Shown: positions 54,933-62,424, numbered from the stretch's first letter. The stretch is DNA of 64,000 bases from Hyphomicrobiales bacterium (GCA_900473175.1 UCKM01000025.1:124001-188000); one strand, 5' to 3'. Translations and numbers: made by a program. The notes: generated by a model from the letters alone, not told the origin.

Positions 54933-55625
54933 ATGACTGGCAAGAATGACGACCTGATTATTAGCGTCAGCACTGACACGTCTACGATACAACGCTCTCT
55001 TAATAAACTTGTTGGCGATGTAGGCTCGGCAAGCACAAGAATTACCAAGCAGTTTGACACTGTGGGTATCCGCACCATGCGACGCATCATTGATATGCTT
55101 TTGGATAAGCACCAGCATGTGCATGTTGTCATGGCTTCTGGCAACCATGACCCAGCTTCCTCTGTATGGCTGCGTGAGATGCTTGCCGTTCTTTACGAGA
55201 ATGAGCCGCGCATCACGGTCGATACCAGCCCCAAGCTTTACTACGCATATATGTGGGGCAAGACCCTGCTGGCCTGGCATCACGGTCACAAGCGCAACGT
55301 CAACAACGTGGACGCAACTATAGTCGGCATGTTCAAGGAATGGTACGGGCAGAGCAACTATGCCTATTGCCACATCGGCCACCTGCACAGCGACGAAGGC
55401 AAGAAGTCTGGCCTGATGTACATTGAGAGACATGAGACCCTTGCCGCGCCAGATGCATACGCTGCGGGCGGTGGGTGGCTCTCTGGTCGATCGGCAAAGC
55501 GCATCACGTATCACAAGGACTTCGGCGAGGTTGGCCGCGATACGTTGCGGCCAGAAATGGTTGCTGGAGCATCTCGCTTGCCTCTGGCTGCCAACGACAA
55601 CCAGGAGCGAGAGGTGGCGGCGTGA
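54933..55625 (+). pseudogene. In-frame fusion: tape-measure N-terminus to metallophosphoesterase C-terminus
   Basis: A 230-residue frame made of two unrelated phage genes. Residues 1-45 (KNDDLIISVSTDTSTIQRSL, then DVGSASTRITKQFDTVG) are the start of a tail tape-measure protein. From about residue 46 (IRTMRRIIDMLLDKH) the sequence is the C-terminal two thirds of a phage calcineurin-like phosphoesterase with GNHD at 70-73, a HGH triad (WHHGHKR) and GHLH. The D-x-H and GD motifs that complete the metal site are missing, so activity is unlikely. The junction near 55068 records a deletion that removed everything between tape measure and the phosphoesterase. Confidence 0.8.
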
Positions 55626-55825
55626 AAGGCATCCCGATCGCTGCGGCCAAGCAAATAGCCGAAGACTACGGCTATGATCAGGTGATTATTTATGCACGCC
55701 GGTGTCATGACTCGCCAGAACCACACGGCGAGCACATGACAACCTACGGACGCACCATTGATCATTGCGGCGTTGCTGCTCGCATTGGCGACACTCTTAA
55801 GAAATTCATGGGCTGGGACACCTAA
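55622..55825 (+). CDS. Hypothetical phage protein (AAKQIAEDYGYDQ family)
   Basis: Protein of 67 residues with the conserved phage pattern GIPIAAAKQIAEDYGYDQVI followed by ARRCHDSPEPHGEHMTTYGR and an end TLKKFMGW. Many tailed-phage genomes carry this small protein near DNA-metabolism genes; function unknown. Start is GTG 55622 overlapping the preceding stop. Confidence 0.75.
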   Translation: MKGIPIAAAKQIAEDYGYDQVIIYARRCHDSPEPHGEHMTTYGRTIDHCGVAARIGDTLKKFMGWDT

Positions 55826-55995
55826 TGCGCTGCTCATACTGCGGGAAGGCAGGCCATCCATACACCTGCTGCCCTGCGAATGGATCGGCGAGGAACTTGC
55901 GATGCACCTATTGCGGCGGCAGGGATCATAACTACGAGGCGTGCACCAAACATTGGGGTGGCGGCAAGTTAGCTGGCGCCATTCGACTTAAGTAA
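55825..55995 (+). CDS. Double zinc-knuckle phage protein
   Basis: Protein of 56 residues with two CCHC knuckles of the form C-x2-C-x4-H-x4-C: CSYCGKAGHPYTCC and CTYCGGRDHNYEAC, followed by a short basic tail. Such knuckles bind single-stranded nucleic acid. The gene is joined to the preceding one by TAATG overlap. The protein is too short for standard gene finding but the spacing of all eight ligands is exact. Confidence 0.75.
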   Translation: MRCSYCGKAGHPYTCCPANGSARNLRCTYCGGRDHNYEACTKHWGGGKLAGAIRLK

Positions 55996-56023
55996 CCACC
56001 ACACACCACGAGGAGAGAACCAC

Positions 56024-56668
56024 ATGAAAACTCATAGATATTGGGTCGATCGCGACCCTGATGCAGGATTGGAAGATCGCACCGCGCGCAAAGCAGTCGA
56101 GGGCACCAACGACAACAAGCCACGCAAAGGCAATTGGATGCAGACCTTTACCGGCCATCAGTTCTGGCCATTGGATCCGCGACCGGAGGAAATCTTCATC
56201 GAGGATATTGCCCACTCGCTTTCAATGCAGTGTCGCTATGCCGGCCATTCTATACGTTTCTACAGCGTGGCGGAACATAGCTGCATGATTGCGCAGTATC
56301 TCCTCCCGCTGTACGGGCGTGAGGTGGCCCTATGGGGACTTCTTCACGATGCAAGTGAGGCTTACCTTGTCGACGTTCCGCGCCCTGTGAAGCCCTACCT
56401 TGCAGGCTACAAGGATGCAGAGGCACGCGTTATGGCGGCCGTGTGCGATCGCTTCAATCTGCCTCGAGCAATGCCGAAAGAGGTGCATGAGGTAGACGGG
56501 CGCATCATTGGCGACGAACGCGCCAACATGGCTCCATGTGTTGCCGAATGGTACGCGACTGGGGAGCCATTGGGAATTTGGCTTGAGTACTGGACACCCG
56601 ACCAAGCGGAACGCTGGTTCCTTCATATGTTCAATCAATTATATGATGTGCGGAGGGCTGCGGCATGA
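56024..56668 (+). CDS. HD-domain phosphohydrolase of phage type
   Basis: Protein of 214 residues of the YfbR/5'-nucleotidase-like HD group: H85 in SVAEHSCMIAQYLL, H108-D109 in WGLLHDASEAYLVD, and D117 in VDVPRPVKPYL as metal ligands. Phage HD enzymes of this kind act on nucleotides, for example dephosphorylating dNMPs. CGAGGAGAG precedes the ATG. It starts a rightward operon of ATGA-overlapping genes reaching 58786. Confidence 0.8.
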   Translation: MKTHRYWVDRDPDAGLEDRTARKAVEGTNDNKPRKGNWMQTFTGHQFWPLDPRPEEIFIEDIAHSLSMQCRYAGHSIRFYSVAEHSCMIAQYLLPLYGREVALWGLLHDASEAYLVDVPRPVKPYLAGYKDAEARVMAAVCDRFNLPRAMPKEVHEVDGRIIGDERANMAPCVAEWYATGEPLGIWLEYWTPDQAERWFLHMFNQLYDVRRAAA

Positions 56669-57030
56669 GTGTTTATGTCGACGACATGGTCGCGCCGTTT
56701 GGAAACATGCTCATGTGCCATATGTGGGCGGATACCGATGAAGAATTGCTCGCGATGGCGGACAAGATCGGAGTGCAGCGCAAGTGGATACAGGGGCATC
56801 AGGAGCTATCCTTCGGCAAGCATCGCAATGCGAGTTGGGTTCACTTCGACATCGCCAAGAGCAAGCGAGCCCTGGCCGTCAAACTAGGCGCGATCGAAAC
56901 GGATAGGTTTGGACCTCTAGAGCACACTGCAAGGCTCGCTATTGCTTCGGGCAATCCCGAGCGGGTGGTGTACGGTCACAAGCGTTTGGCGATGGTCGAA
57001 GAGGCTCGCGACAGGAGGGCAGCAGCGTGA
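56665..57030 (+). CDS. DUF4031 protein
   Basis: Protein of 121 residues: SVYVDDMVAPFGNMLMCHMW at the start, the conserved LLAMADKIGVQRKWIQ, and NASWVHFDIAKSKRALAVKLG in the middle. DUF4031 proteins are common in phages and plasmids and have no known function. The start overlaps the HD gene stop by 4 bases. Confidence 0.8.
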   Translation: MSVYVDDMVAPFGNMLMCHMWADTDEELLAMADKIGVQRKWIQGHQELSFGKHRNASWVHFDIAKSKRALAVKLGAIETDRFGPLEHTARLAIASGNPERVVYGHKRLAMVEEARDRRAAA

Positions 57031-57269
57031 CTGATATACCGGATGACATTAAAAATGCCGCACTTCTGGCGTGGTCAAGCGAAGGTCAGCTAGAGGCGAT
57101 TGCCCGCGCCATCCTTACAGAGCGCCAGCGTTGCGCGGATGTGTTGCTGAAGGAGAAGGAATTCTATCAGCCATCCAGCATGGATACTATTTCGGAATAT
57201 GTATCCAACGGAGAAACGCGCCGCGCATTGGGGCGATCTATCATCGCAATCAATAAAGGTGATTCATGA
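57027..57269 (+). CDS. Hypothetical phage protein
   Basis: Protein of 80 residues with the phage-typical helix EAIARAILTERQRCADV, a segment present in many small early proteins that otherwise differ. Coupled by ATGA to the genes on both sides. Function unknown. Confidence 0.6.
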   Translation: MTDIPDDIKNAALLAWSSEGQLEAIARAILTERQRCADVLLKEKEFYQPSSMDTISEYVSNGETRRALGRSIIAINKGDS

Positions 57270-57541
57270 AGGTCGGCGACAAGATCGTTTGTATCGACGC
57301 GGCCAAGGCCAAGACCACAACGTTAGAGACGGGGCTCGTTGAGGGCGCCGTTTACACGGTTCGATGGTGCGGCGCTTATCGGCACTACATAGACGGCGAC
57401 TTCTATGGCGTCCGCCTGCAAGAGATAGACCGCGGCGACGACCCCGCGCAGTACGATCCTGGCGACATGCCTTTTCGCGCTTCAAGGTTTCGACAGGTTG
57501 TTGCCACGAAGACCAGTAAGAAGATTGAGGAGAGGGCATGA
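57266..57541 (+). CDS. Hypothetical phage protein, small beta-barrel
   Basis: Protein of 91 residues beginning MKVGDKIVCIDAAKAKTTTL with GAVYTVRWCGAYRHYIDGDF. The KVGDKIVCID...G..Y.V pattern suggests an SH3-like barrel seen in several small phage proteins. Overlaps the next gene by 4 bases. No function assigned. Confidence 0.6.
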   Translation: MKVGDKIVCIDAAKAKTTTLETGLVEGAVYTVRWCGAYRHYIDGDFYGVRLQEIDRGDDPAQYDPGDMPFRASRFRQVVATKTSKKIEERA

Positions 57542-57780
57542 AGGTCTACAATAAGCACCATTGCCCACCCTCCGGCGCCGTATACATCGGACGAGGCTCA
57601 CCCTACGGCAACCCGTTTGTAGTAGGTAGGGATGGCAACCGCGACGAGGTTTGCGATAAGTTCGAGGACATTGTTCTTCCAACTCTCGACGTATCTGCGC
57701 TCCGCGGCAAGGATTTGGTTTGTTTTTGTGCGCCGCGTCGATGCCATGGAGATTCTATTCTCAGGAAGGCAAACACATGA
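57538..57780 (+). CDS. DUF4326 protein
   Basis: Protein of 80 residues with YIGRGSPYGNPFVVGRDGNR and the C-terminal DLVCFCAPRRCHGDSILRKA, the two landmarks of DUF4326. The cysteine/histidine group at the end could bind zinc. Found in phages and mobile elements; function unknown. Confidence 0.8.
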   Translation: MKVYNKHHCPPSGAVYIGRGSPYGNPFVVGRDGNRDEVCDKFEDIVLPTLDVSALRGKDLVCFCAPRRCHGDSILRKANT

Positions 57781-58457
57781 CCTATTACGGACAGAAGGCG
57801 GACGAGTTCAACCGTTCATCGATGGGCAAGTATGCCGCGCATTTGGCCGCCACGACGTTCGGCGAGTTCGAGCGCTTCATTCCCGCCAACGATAACTATC
57901 CGCGCGTGGTGGGCCTGATGGGATACGGTGGCGCCGGCAAGTCGGAGGTGAAGAAATACTTAGTCGAGCACCGAGGTTTTGAAGGGCCGCACATAAAGAT
58001 TCCGCTGGCCAATATGGTTCGATCGCTATTGCGCGACGCAGGCACCGCTGAGGAGGATATCGAACGCTACATCGACGGCGATTTGAAGCGCGTTGAAATT
58101 CCAGCCTTGGGGCATCGAACAAGCACGGAGATTCAGCAATTCCTCGGGACCGAGTTCGGCCGCGACTTCTGCGACGAGAACCTCTGGCTTAACCTTTGGG
58201 AGCGAAAGGCTGATGGCATCTTGTCGGAGGGCAAGGGTGTTGTGCAGGAGAGCGTACGCTTCCCTAACGAGGCTGTGGCCATCCGGAAGCGTGGTGGCAT
58301 CATCCTGGAGATTACACGACCAGGAGTTGGCCCATTGCCTGGTGGTCACGTTTCCGAGGTCCGCCCAGCGATCGCCGATACGGTCATTGATAACTCTGGC
58401 AGCATCGCGCAGCTTCACGCGCTGCTTGACGAAACGTTGATGGGGTGGGCTGCGTGA
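57777..58457 (+). CDS. Phage deoxynucleotide monophosphate kinase-like protein
   Basis: P-loop kinase of 226 residues: Walker A GYGGAGKS at 49-56, the lid/arginine region LKRVEIPALGHRTSTEIQQF, and LNLWERKADGILSEGKGVVQ with ESVRFPNEAVAIRKRGG (the Walker B-like and base-contact part typical of T4-type dNMP kinases). It would raise dNTP supply for phage replication. ATGA overlap with the preceding gene fixes the start at 57777. Confidence 0.75.
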   Translation: MTYYGQKADEFNRSSMGKYAAHLAATTFGEFERFIPANDNYPRVVGLMGYGGAGKSEVKKYLVEHRGFEGPHIKIPLANMVRSLLRDAGTAEEDIERYIDGDLKRVEIPALGHRTSTEIQQFLGTEFGRDFCDENLWLNLWERKADGILSEGKGVVQESVRFPNEAVAIRKRGGIILEITRPGVGPLPGGHVSEVRPAIADTVIDNSGSIAQLHALLDETLMGWAA

Positions 58458-58786
58458 ACGATATTACAGTAACGGTCATCGTGCGCAGCATGGGGACTGG
58501 TCAGGGCGGATCAATTCCCTACAAACTTGACGAACTCTTATCTGCGCTGAACGATGCTCGCCTTGAGGTGCCTGCCGAATATCGTGGCTCGATCGAGGTA
58601 GATTGCGAGCCATCCTATGAATTCGGGGAGCACTATGCGCGTATGCAGATCACCTACGAGCGTCCGGAGAATGAGAAGGAGAAGGCGCGCCGCATAGTTG
58701 ACGAGCAAAGGCATTGGGATGCTCAGCTAGCGCAGGCGCAAGAGCGTGTCGAGTATTGTAAGAGGCAGAGAGCCGAGCGAGCTTAA
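58454..58786 (+). CDS. Hypothetical phage protein
   Basis: Protein of 110 residues from a GTG at 58454 that overlaps the preceding stop. N-terminal half is a small alpha/beta domain (ITVTVIVRSMGTGQGGSIPY, SIEVDCEPSYEFGEHYARMQ), the C-terminal half a charged helix (EKEKARRIVDEQRHWDAQLA). Last gene of the rightward operon; a terminator follows. No family recognised. Confidence 0.6.
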   Translation: MNDITVTVIVRSMGTGQGGSIPYKLDELLSALNDARLEVPAEYRGSIEVDCEPSYEFGEHYARMQITYERPENEKEKARRIVDEQRHWDAQLAQAQERVEYCKRQRAERA

Positions 58787-58804
58787 CATCCCACACCAAA
58801 CAAC

Positions 58805-58831
58805 AGCCGCCCTTCAGTGGGCGGCTTTTTT
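58805..58831 (+). terminator. Rho-independent terminator of the rightward operon
   Basis: AGCCGCCC / GGGCGGCT 8-bp stem, 6-base loop (TTCAGT), then a six-T run, 19 bases past the last stop. It also lies just at the end of the convergent DUF982 gene. Confidence 0.88.
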
Positions 58832-59171
58832 ATTTGGGCCTTCTATCCCTCGCCAGCGTCTTGCGCCTGCCGAATTTCGGATCCGGCTTGCCTGTGTACG
58901 CTGGGCGCAGCGGTTCAGTCTCCATGAAGATGCCAGCCTCCTTCGCAGCCTCGATGAATGCGACGCGTGCGACTGCCGGCGAGCAATTACCCTCAAGGCA
59001 CTTCAGCAGGATTTGGCGCGCCATGACATGCTTATTGCCTGCCTCTTCGCTCGGCCACTCCTCGAGCACAAACTTGGCGGCATCGTAGGCAGACGTGATC
59101 GCGACGAGTTGGCCAGGCTGCCGCCCAAACACCCGCACCACCTTGAATGTTCTGTAATCCTCGTAATCCAT
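58830..59171 (-). CDS. DUF982 protein
   Basis: Protein of 113 residues with the DUF982 core: LVAITSAYDAAKFVLEEWP and the following helix with CLEGNCSPAVARVAFIEAAKE. The family is restricted mainly to Rhizobiales, where many chromosomal and plasmid copies occur, and has no known role. Its presence at the element's right end, facing away from the phage operon, suggests cargo acquired from the host. Confidence 0.8.
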   Translation of the reverse strand: MDYEDYRTFKVVRVFGRQPGQLVAITSAYDAAKFVLEEWPSEEAGNKHVMARQILLKCLEGNCSPAVARVAFIEAAKEAGIFMETEPLRPAYTGKPDPKFGRRKTLARDRRPK

Positions 59172-59221
59172 GGGGCGAAATATAGGGTCGGTTTTTCAGG
59201 ATTCCGAATCAATCATTTTTC

Positions 59222-59605
59222 TTATTTTCTGCGCGGTATCCGTTCTATCCGGCCGCTGCGAAGTTCCCCGACAAGGATGGCATATTCGCCGGGATTATGT
59301 TGCCTCATCGATCGGAGCTCCATGGTCCGCTGGTCATGCGGCCACTCCTGCGGATCGCGCTTGCCGGCCTCGGTCGTCAAGAAATGGGCCAAGCGGTGCT
59401 CGACCATCTGAATGGCATCGAGGCGCGTCAGGCAGGTATCAGTGGCGGCGCTTCCTACCTGCATGTTGACAGACCAGACGTCCTGATTGTCCGCATCCGT
59501 TGTGCGATAGATGCGCGCGATCGTGATGTTGCCGTCGACGTGAGCGCAGAAGTCATGCCGCAGTTCGTCACCGCCTATTTTGGTTCGCTTCCAAGTGATT
59601 TGCAT
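59222..59605 (-). CDS. Hypothetical protein beside attR
   Basis: Protein of 127 residues (starts MQITWKRTKIGGDELRHDFC), beta-rich first half with IARIYRTTDADNQDVWSVNM and a helical second half. No family recognised. It lies 5 bases downstream of the Phd-like antitoxin gene on the same strand, but its size and sequence give no hint of a known toxin. Confidence 0.55.
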   Translation of the reverse strand: MQITWKRTKIGGDELRHDFCAHVDGNITIARIYRTTDADNQDVWSVNMQVGSAATDTCLTRLDAIQMVEHRLAHFLTTEAGKRDPQEWPHDQRTMELRSMRQHNPGEYAILVGELRSGRIERIPRRK

Positions 59606-59610
59606 AATGG

Positions 59611-59817
59611 CTACGGGAATTCCTCGTCGTCGCCTAGCGGCCCGCCCTTGCGTAAGAAATCTTGGACGGCGGTGACAGAGACACCCTTATCGCGCTTTAC
59701 CGCAACCAAGACGTAGCGATGGCCGCCAGACTCGATGATTTGTTCGCCCTCAGTTTCTGTCGCAGCGAGAACATCAAAGAATTTCTCGCTGGCCTCGACG
59801 ATTGACCACGTGGCCAT
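59611..59817 (-). CDS. Phd/YefM-like antitoxin
   Basis: Protein of 68 residues with the antitoxin-like start WSIVEASEKFFDVLAATETE and GEQIIESGGHRYVLVAVKRD, the fold pattern of Phd/YefM DNA-binding antitoxins (E-A-x-x-x-F-x-x-L ... G ... I/V-x-x-x-G-x-x-x-V-x-V). The C-terminal 20 residues would be the toxin-binding tail. The only gene in position to be its toxin, at 59222-59605, is not a known toxin family, so this may be an orphan or a new pair. Confidence 0.6.
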   Translation of the reverse strand: MATWSIVEASEKFFDVLAATETEGEQIIESGGHRYVLVAVKRDKGVSVTAVQDFLRKGGPLGDDEEFP

Positions 59818-59864
59818 GACGAGCCTCCTGTTTGAGTTCGGTGAGGGTAGCCGAAGGGCAGCCA

Positions 59865-59890
59865 AAGAAAAAGCCCGCACGAGGCGGGCT
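59865..59890 (-). terminator. Terminator near attR
   Basis: Minus-strand hairpin AGCCCGC, 5-base loop, GCGGGCT, then five T residues, downstream of the 59917-60177 gene. Shares 16 identical bases with the terminator at 49123-49151. Confidence 0.75.
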
Positions 59891-59916
59891 GAGTTGTGGG
59901 AGGGGTTGTTAGTTGA

Positions 59917-60177
59917 TTATGCTGCTAGCGCTTCTACCGCGCTGACCTCTCGTATGCAGTGCCTACGAACTGCGCAAACCCGATAGCGAGCTTTGTCCAA
60001 AAGGTCGAGCTGTGTGGCTAACATACGCGAACCTTTATACTCGTCGCGAAGGGCAGACTCAGTGAACGATGACAACCAGACATTGCACTTCTTGAGAAGG
60101 TCGAGATGACCATTGTTCTTGCCGACTACACTGATGTAGGCGTTTACGATTTCGAAGCTTTCTGCCATGCCGTTCAT
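59917..60177 (-). CDS. Hypothetical protein beside attR
   Basis: Protein of 86 residues, mostly helical (ESFEIVNAYISVVGKNNGHL, DLLDKARYRVCAVRRHCIRE). No family, signal or membrane segment seen. It is the last gene before attR and its transcript would be stopped by the hairpin at 59865-59890. Start may be 60177 or 60168. Confidence 0.5.
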   Translation of the reverse strand: MNGMAESFEIVNAYISVVGKNNGHLDLLKKCNVWLSSFTESALRDEYKGSRMLATQLDLLDKARYRVCAVRRHCIREVSAVEALAA

Positions 60178-60201
60178 CTGCGTGTTAGGTCAACCTATAA
60201 A

Positions 60202-60221
60202 TGTGCATAATCCGTGCAGTC
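60202..60221. repeat. Putative integrase arm-type site, attR side
   Basis: TGTGCATAATCCGTGCAGTC, 19 of 20 identical to 49081-49100, same orientation, 50 bases inside attR. See the attL-side entry for the reasoning. Confidence 0.45.
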
Positions 60222-60271
60222 ATTCCCAAACCACTAGCAAGGACTTGAAATCACTAGGCTTATTTTTATGC

Positions 60272-60340
60272 GGCGCTCCCCTGCTAAGGGAGTAGGGCTC
60301 AAAAGGCTCTCGAGGGTTCGAATCCCTTCTTCTCCGCCAT
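60272..60340. repeat. attR core, 69-bp direct repeat
   Basis: Exact copy of 48902-48970, that is, the 3' part of tRNA-Ser(GCT) without its 5' part. Chromosomal sequence resumes at 60341. Confidence 0.95.
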
Positions 60341-60570
60341 TACCTATTGATTTTGTTGTATTTTTTGATTTGAAGATGCGGTTTCCCCGGCTCTAGCCCC
60401 GGCGGAGGCTGTGGATACACGCGCATGTCTACGGGCAATGACGGACAAACGACGAGCATGACGCCCAAACCTACCGATACAGAGGACGGCGCCGTAGGCT
60501 TCCCCCGGTCGAAAAATGCGCTTGTCGCTTCCGTTGGCAGAATGGCCGAACCTGCATCGCCGAATCCAGA

Positions 60571-60927
60571 TTATCCCAGCGCGTGGTGCTTCTGGCTAGC
60601 AGGTGGACCTCGAAAGAAATGCTTTAGGCGTCGCGCGTGCAATTGGTGCTCGAACCAACCGAACTGCAGTCCGCCCGTCGTCGCCGTCGCAGCGAGTATT
60701 ATCCAAATCGCCGAGAATCGATTTCCTTGATCCAGGCACACTTGCCCATCACATAACCGGAAATGAAGAAGAAAAGACCAACACCCATCTGCCCGAAATC
60801 AATCGGGAGATATGACTTGTAATCAAGTCCCCTTAGCGAAACAGGTGTAATAAGTTACACGCTGGACTAGCACCAGAAAGCAGGCAACGGCACGTAAAGC
60901 CTGAATGCCGTTGTTGCGTCGCTCCAC
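60571..60927 (-). pseudogene. Decayed acyltransferase 3 family gene
   Basis: Three fragments in successive frames read as one degraded protein. From a GTG at 60927: NNGIQALRAVACFLVLVQRV, the typical start of OafA-like acyltransferases. After a frameshift near 60830 comes LDYKSYLPIDFGQMGVGLFF leading to FFFISGYVM, the second conserved segment. After a second frame change comes FSAIWIILAATATTGGLQFG with a basic tail, ending at 60571. The family normally runs to about 350-400 residues, so a large internal part is also missing. Such enzymes acylate surface polysaccharides, fitting the glycosyltransferase next door. The remaining flanks (60341-60570 and 60928-61119) show nothing I can support. Confidence 0.65.
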
Positions 60928-61119
60928 TGATTACTGTCCCCGTTGACCGACGGCAGCAATAAGCTATGAAGTGCCGAACCGCAATCTCGTTTGTGATTTT
61001 GCTGTCAGGGGATATCTTCGAGCGCCTCACGGTAGAGACCGTGTCAAAATTATTCACGGACAGATTGCTTATCGTGAGTAGGCGACGAACAGCCTCGAGC
61101 GCTACCCACGGAAGTGGAT

Positions 61120-62424
61120 TCATGGCTCAGTTCTCTTGGCTGACCGAGACCGCAACACCGCTCCCAATCGCCGGAATGACGGGGGTACTAGCGCTTGATA
61201 CATTGCTCTTAAACTAACGAGAATTTCGGTGGATGTGGATGTCTTCTGTTGAAGTTGCTCCACCTCGGCTTTCAACAGCAAGGCATTTCTTTCGATGGAT
61301 ACTGCGTTGGACTGATGACCTGCCGCCATCGAATTCAGTTCAGCGAGAATTTCCGACTTTGTTTGATTCAGCATGTCGCCGACGGTTTTATGTTCGGGCA
61401 TCCATTGCATCTCGGATGCAACTCGATACCAGAGCCGTTTTTCGGCCGTCGCGACCAGCTCTTGTGCCCACCGACCATTGGCGAGCCCAGCCTCGTCTAC
61501 TTCCGCCGATCCAGCCTTGATCACGGAGCGATAGAGCTTCTCATATTTGGAAACATATCCATCCGCCGCCGCTTGCTCGCGCAAATATTGAGTCACGATT
61601 GCGGCATCGCCGGCATTGTATTGTTCGATAGCCTCCCTCAACAGGTCGACGGTAGTCGGGCGCGTCAACAGTCGGACCCCGAAATTGTTCTTGCGCCACT
61701 TTTTCATATTGCGGGGAGTGAGTAGTCCCGCGAACCCGCGGGCGTCGCAGACGATCACCGAGCATCCCACGAAGGCAGCTTCCAGCGCCATTCGTGCTGT
61801 TGCAAAGACCAGATCGTACTTGGGCAGCTCCTTTTCGAGTTGGTTGGAAAACTTGTTTGTTCCCCCACCAAGCTCGTCAAGGTGAAGTTTTTTTTCTGAG
61901 CAAACAGCTCTTACGGGCTCGGCGTTATAACCGTACTTGGTGAGCAAAAGCGCGCTTCTTGGACGATCCGGTAGCTTCGGTCCAGCAACATAACGCATTG
62001 GATCGACGGCATTTTCGATAACGCTCAACTGATCAGCCGGAATACCGCAGGAAAGGCACTTATCCCTGCAAGCTTGGTCCACCGCCACATAGTGTTTGAT
62101 CTGAGGATGCAACATCGGTGCTTCAAGTTCGAATACAGAACTGTGGCAGGTGTAGACGACGGGGACGTCTGGGAACCGGACCATGGCGATAAAGCACGGG
62201 GAAACATGATGGGCGTGAATGACGTCTGGTCGATAGGGGATCTGATCTATTTCATTATAGATTAAGTGCCCCTTGTGTATCATCGCTCTCGCTTCGCCGC
62301 GCAAGGTCGGAGCAAAAATCATAACGTCGTGGCCTGCAATTCGAAGTGCGTCGGCTAGAAGTTCAACGACGCTCTCGGTTCCAGAGCGTGTTCCGAAAAC
62401 AAAATTTGTGATGAGGACACGCAC
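61120..62424 (-). CDS. Glycosyltransferase family 4-like protein
   Basis: Protein of 434 residues with a GT-B layout: N-terminal VLITNFVFGTRSGTESVVEL (acceptor side), VIHAHHVSPCFIAMVRFPDVP, VVYTCHSSVFELEAP, linker VIENAVDP, then the nucleotide-sugar domain with FATARMALEAAFVGCSVIVC. From about residue 330 a helical C-terminal extension with AELNSMAAGHQSNAVSIERN and a coiled coil follows, as in enzymes tethered to polysaccharide assembly. The donor side lacks a clear E-x7-E, so activity is not certain. Divergent from the LmbE-like gene with 49 bases between. Confidence 0.75.
   Translation of the reverse strand: MRVLITNFVFGTRSGTESVVELLADALRIAGHDVMIFAPTLRGEARAMIHKGHLIYNEIDQIPYRPDVIHAHHVSPCFIAMVRFPDVPVVYTCHSSVFELEAPMLHPQIKHYVAVDQACRDKCLSCGIPADQLSVIENAVDPMRYVAGPKLPDRPRSALLLTKYGYNAEPVRAVCSEKKLHLDELGGGTNKFSNQLEKELPKYDLVFATARMALEAAFVGCSVIVCDARGFAGLLTPRNMKKWRKNNFGVRLLTRPTTVDLLREAIEQYNAGDAAIVTQYLREQAAADGYVSKYEKLYRSVIKAGSAEVDEAGLANGRWAQELVATAEKRLWYRVASEMQWMPEHKTVGDMLNQTKSEILAELNSMAAGHQSNAVSIERNALLLKAEVEQLQQKTSTSTEILVSLRAMYQALVPPSFRRLGAVLRSRSAKRTEP

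Larger units (their letters stand above)
48902..60340. mobile_element. Deleted prophage / integrative element in tRNA-Ser(GCT)
   Basis: About 11.4 kb between perfect 69-bp direct repeats, one of which is the 3' part of tRNA-Ser. It holds a tyrosine integrase and excisionase next to attL, a leftward early operon of small phage genes (49177-54239), relics of a tail module (54280-55067), a rightward group of phage nucleotide-metabolism genes (55622-58786) and cargo-like genes by attR (58830-60177). Capsid, portal, terminase, most tail and lysis genes are missing, and one gene is a fusion of two phage genes, so the element is a deletion derivative that cannot make particles alone. Whether it can still excise, or use a helper, is open. 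Confidence 0.9.

Noticed and set aside
48971-60271. CRISPR array or insertion sequence inside the element
   Set aside because: The repeats seen are short gene-junction copies, att cores and arm sites. There is no regular repeat-spacer pattern and no transposase gene.
60425-60730. 101-codon plus-strand frame between attR and the acyltransferase relic
   Set aside because: The opposite strand of the same region encodes the acyltransferase fragments, and this frame has no family features.
60833-61123. 96-codon minus-strand frame whose ATG overlaps the glycosyltransferase stop
   Set aside because: The ATGA overlap looked like operon coupling, but the acyltransferase start is readable in another frame of the same DNA and this translation resembles no protein.
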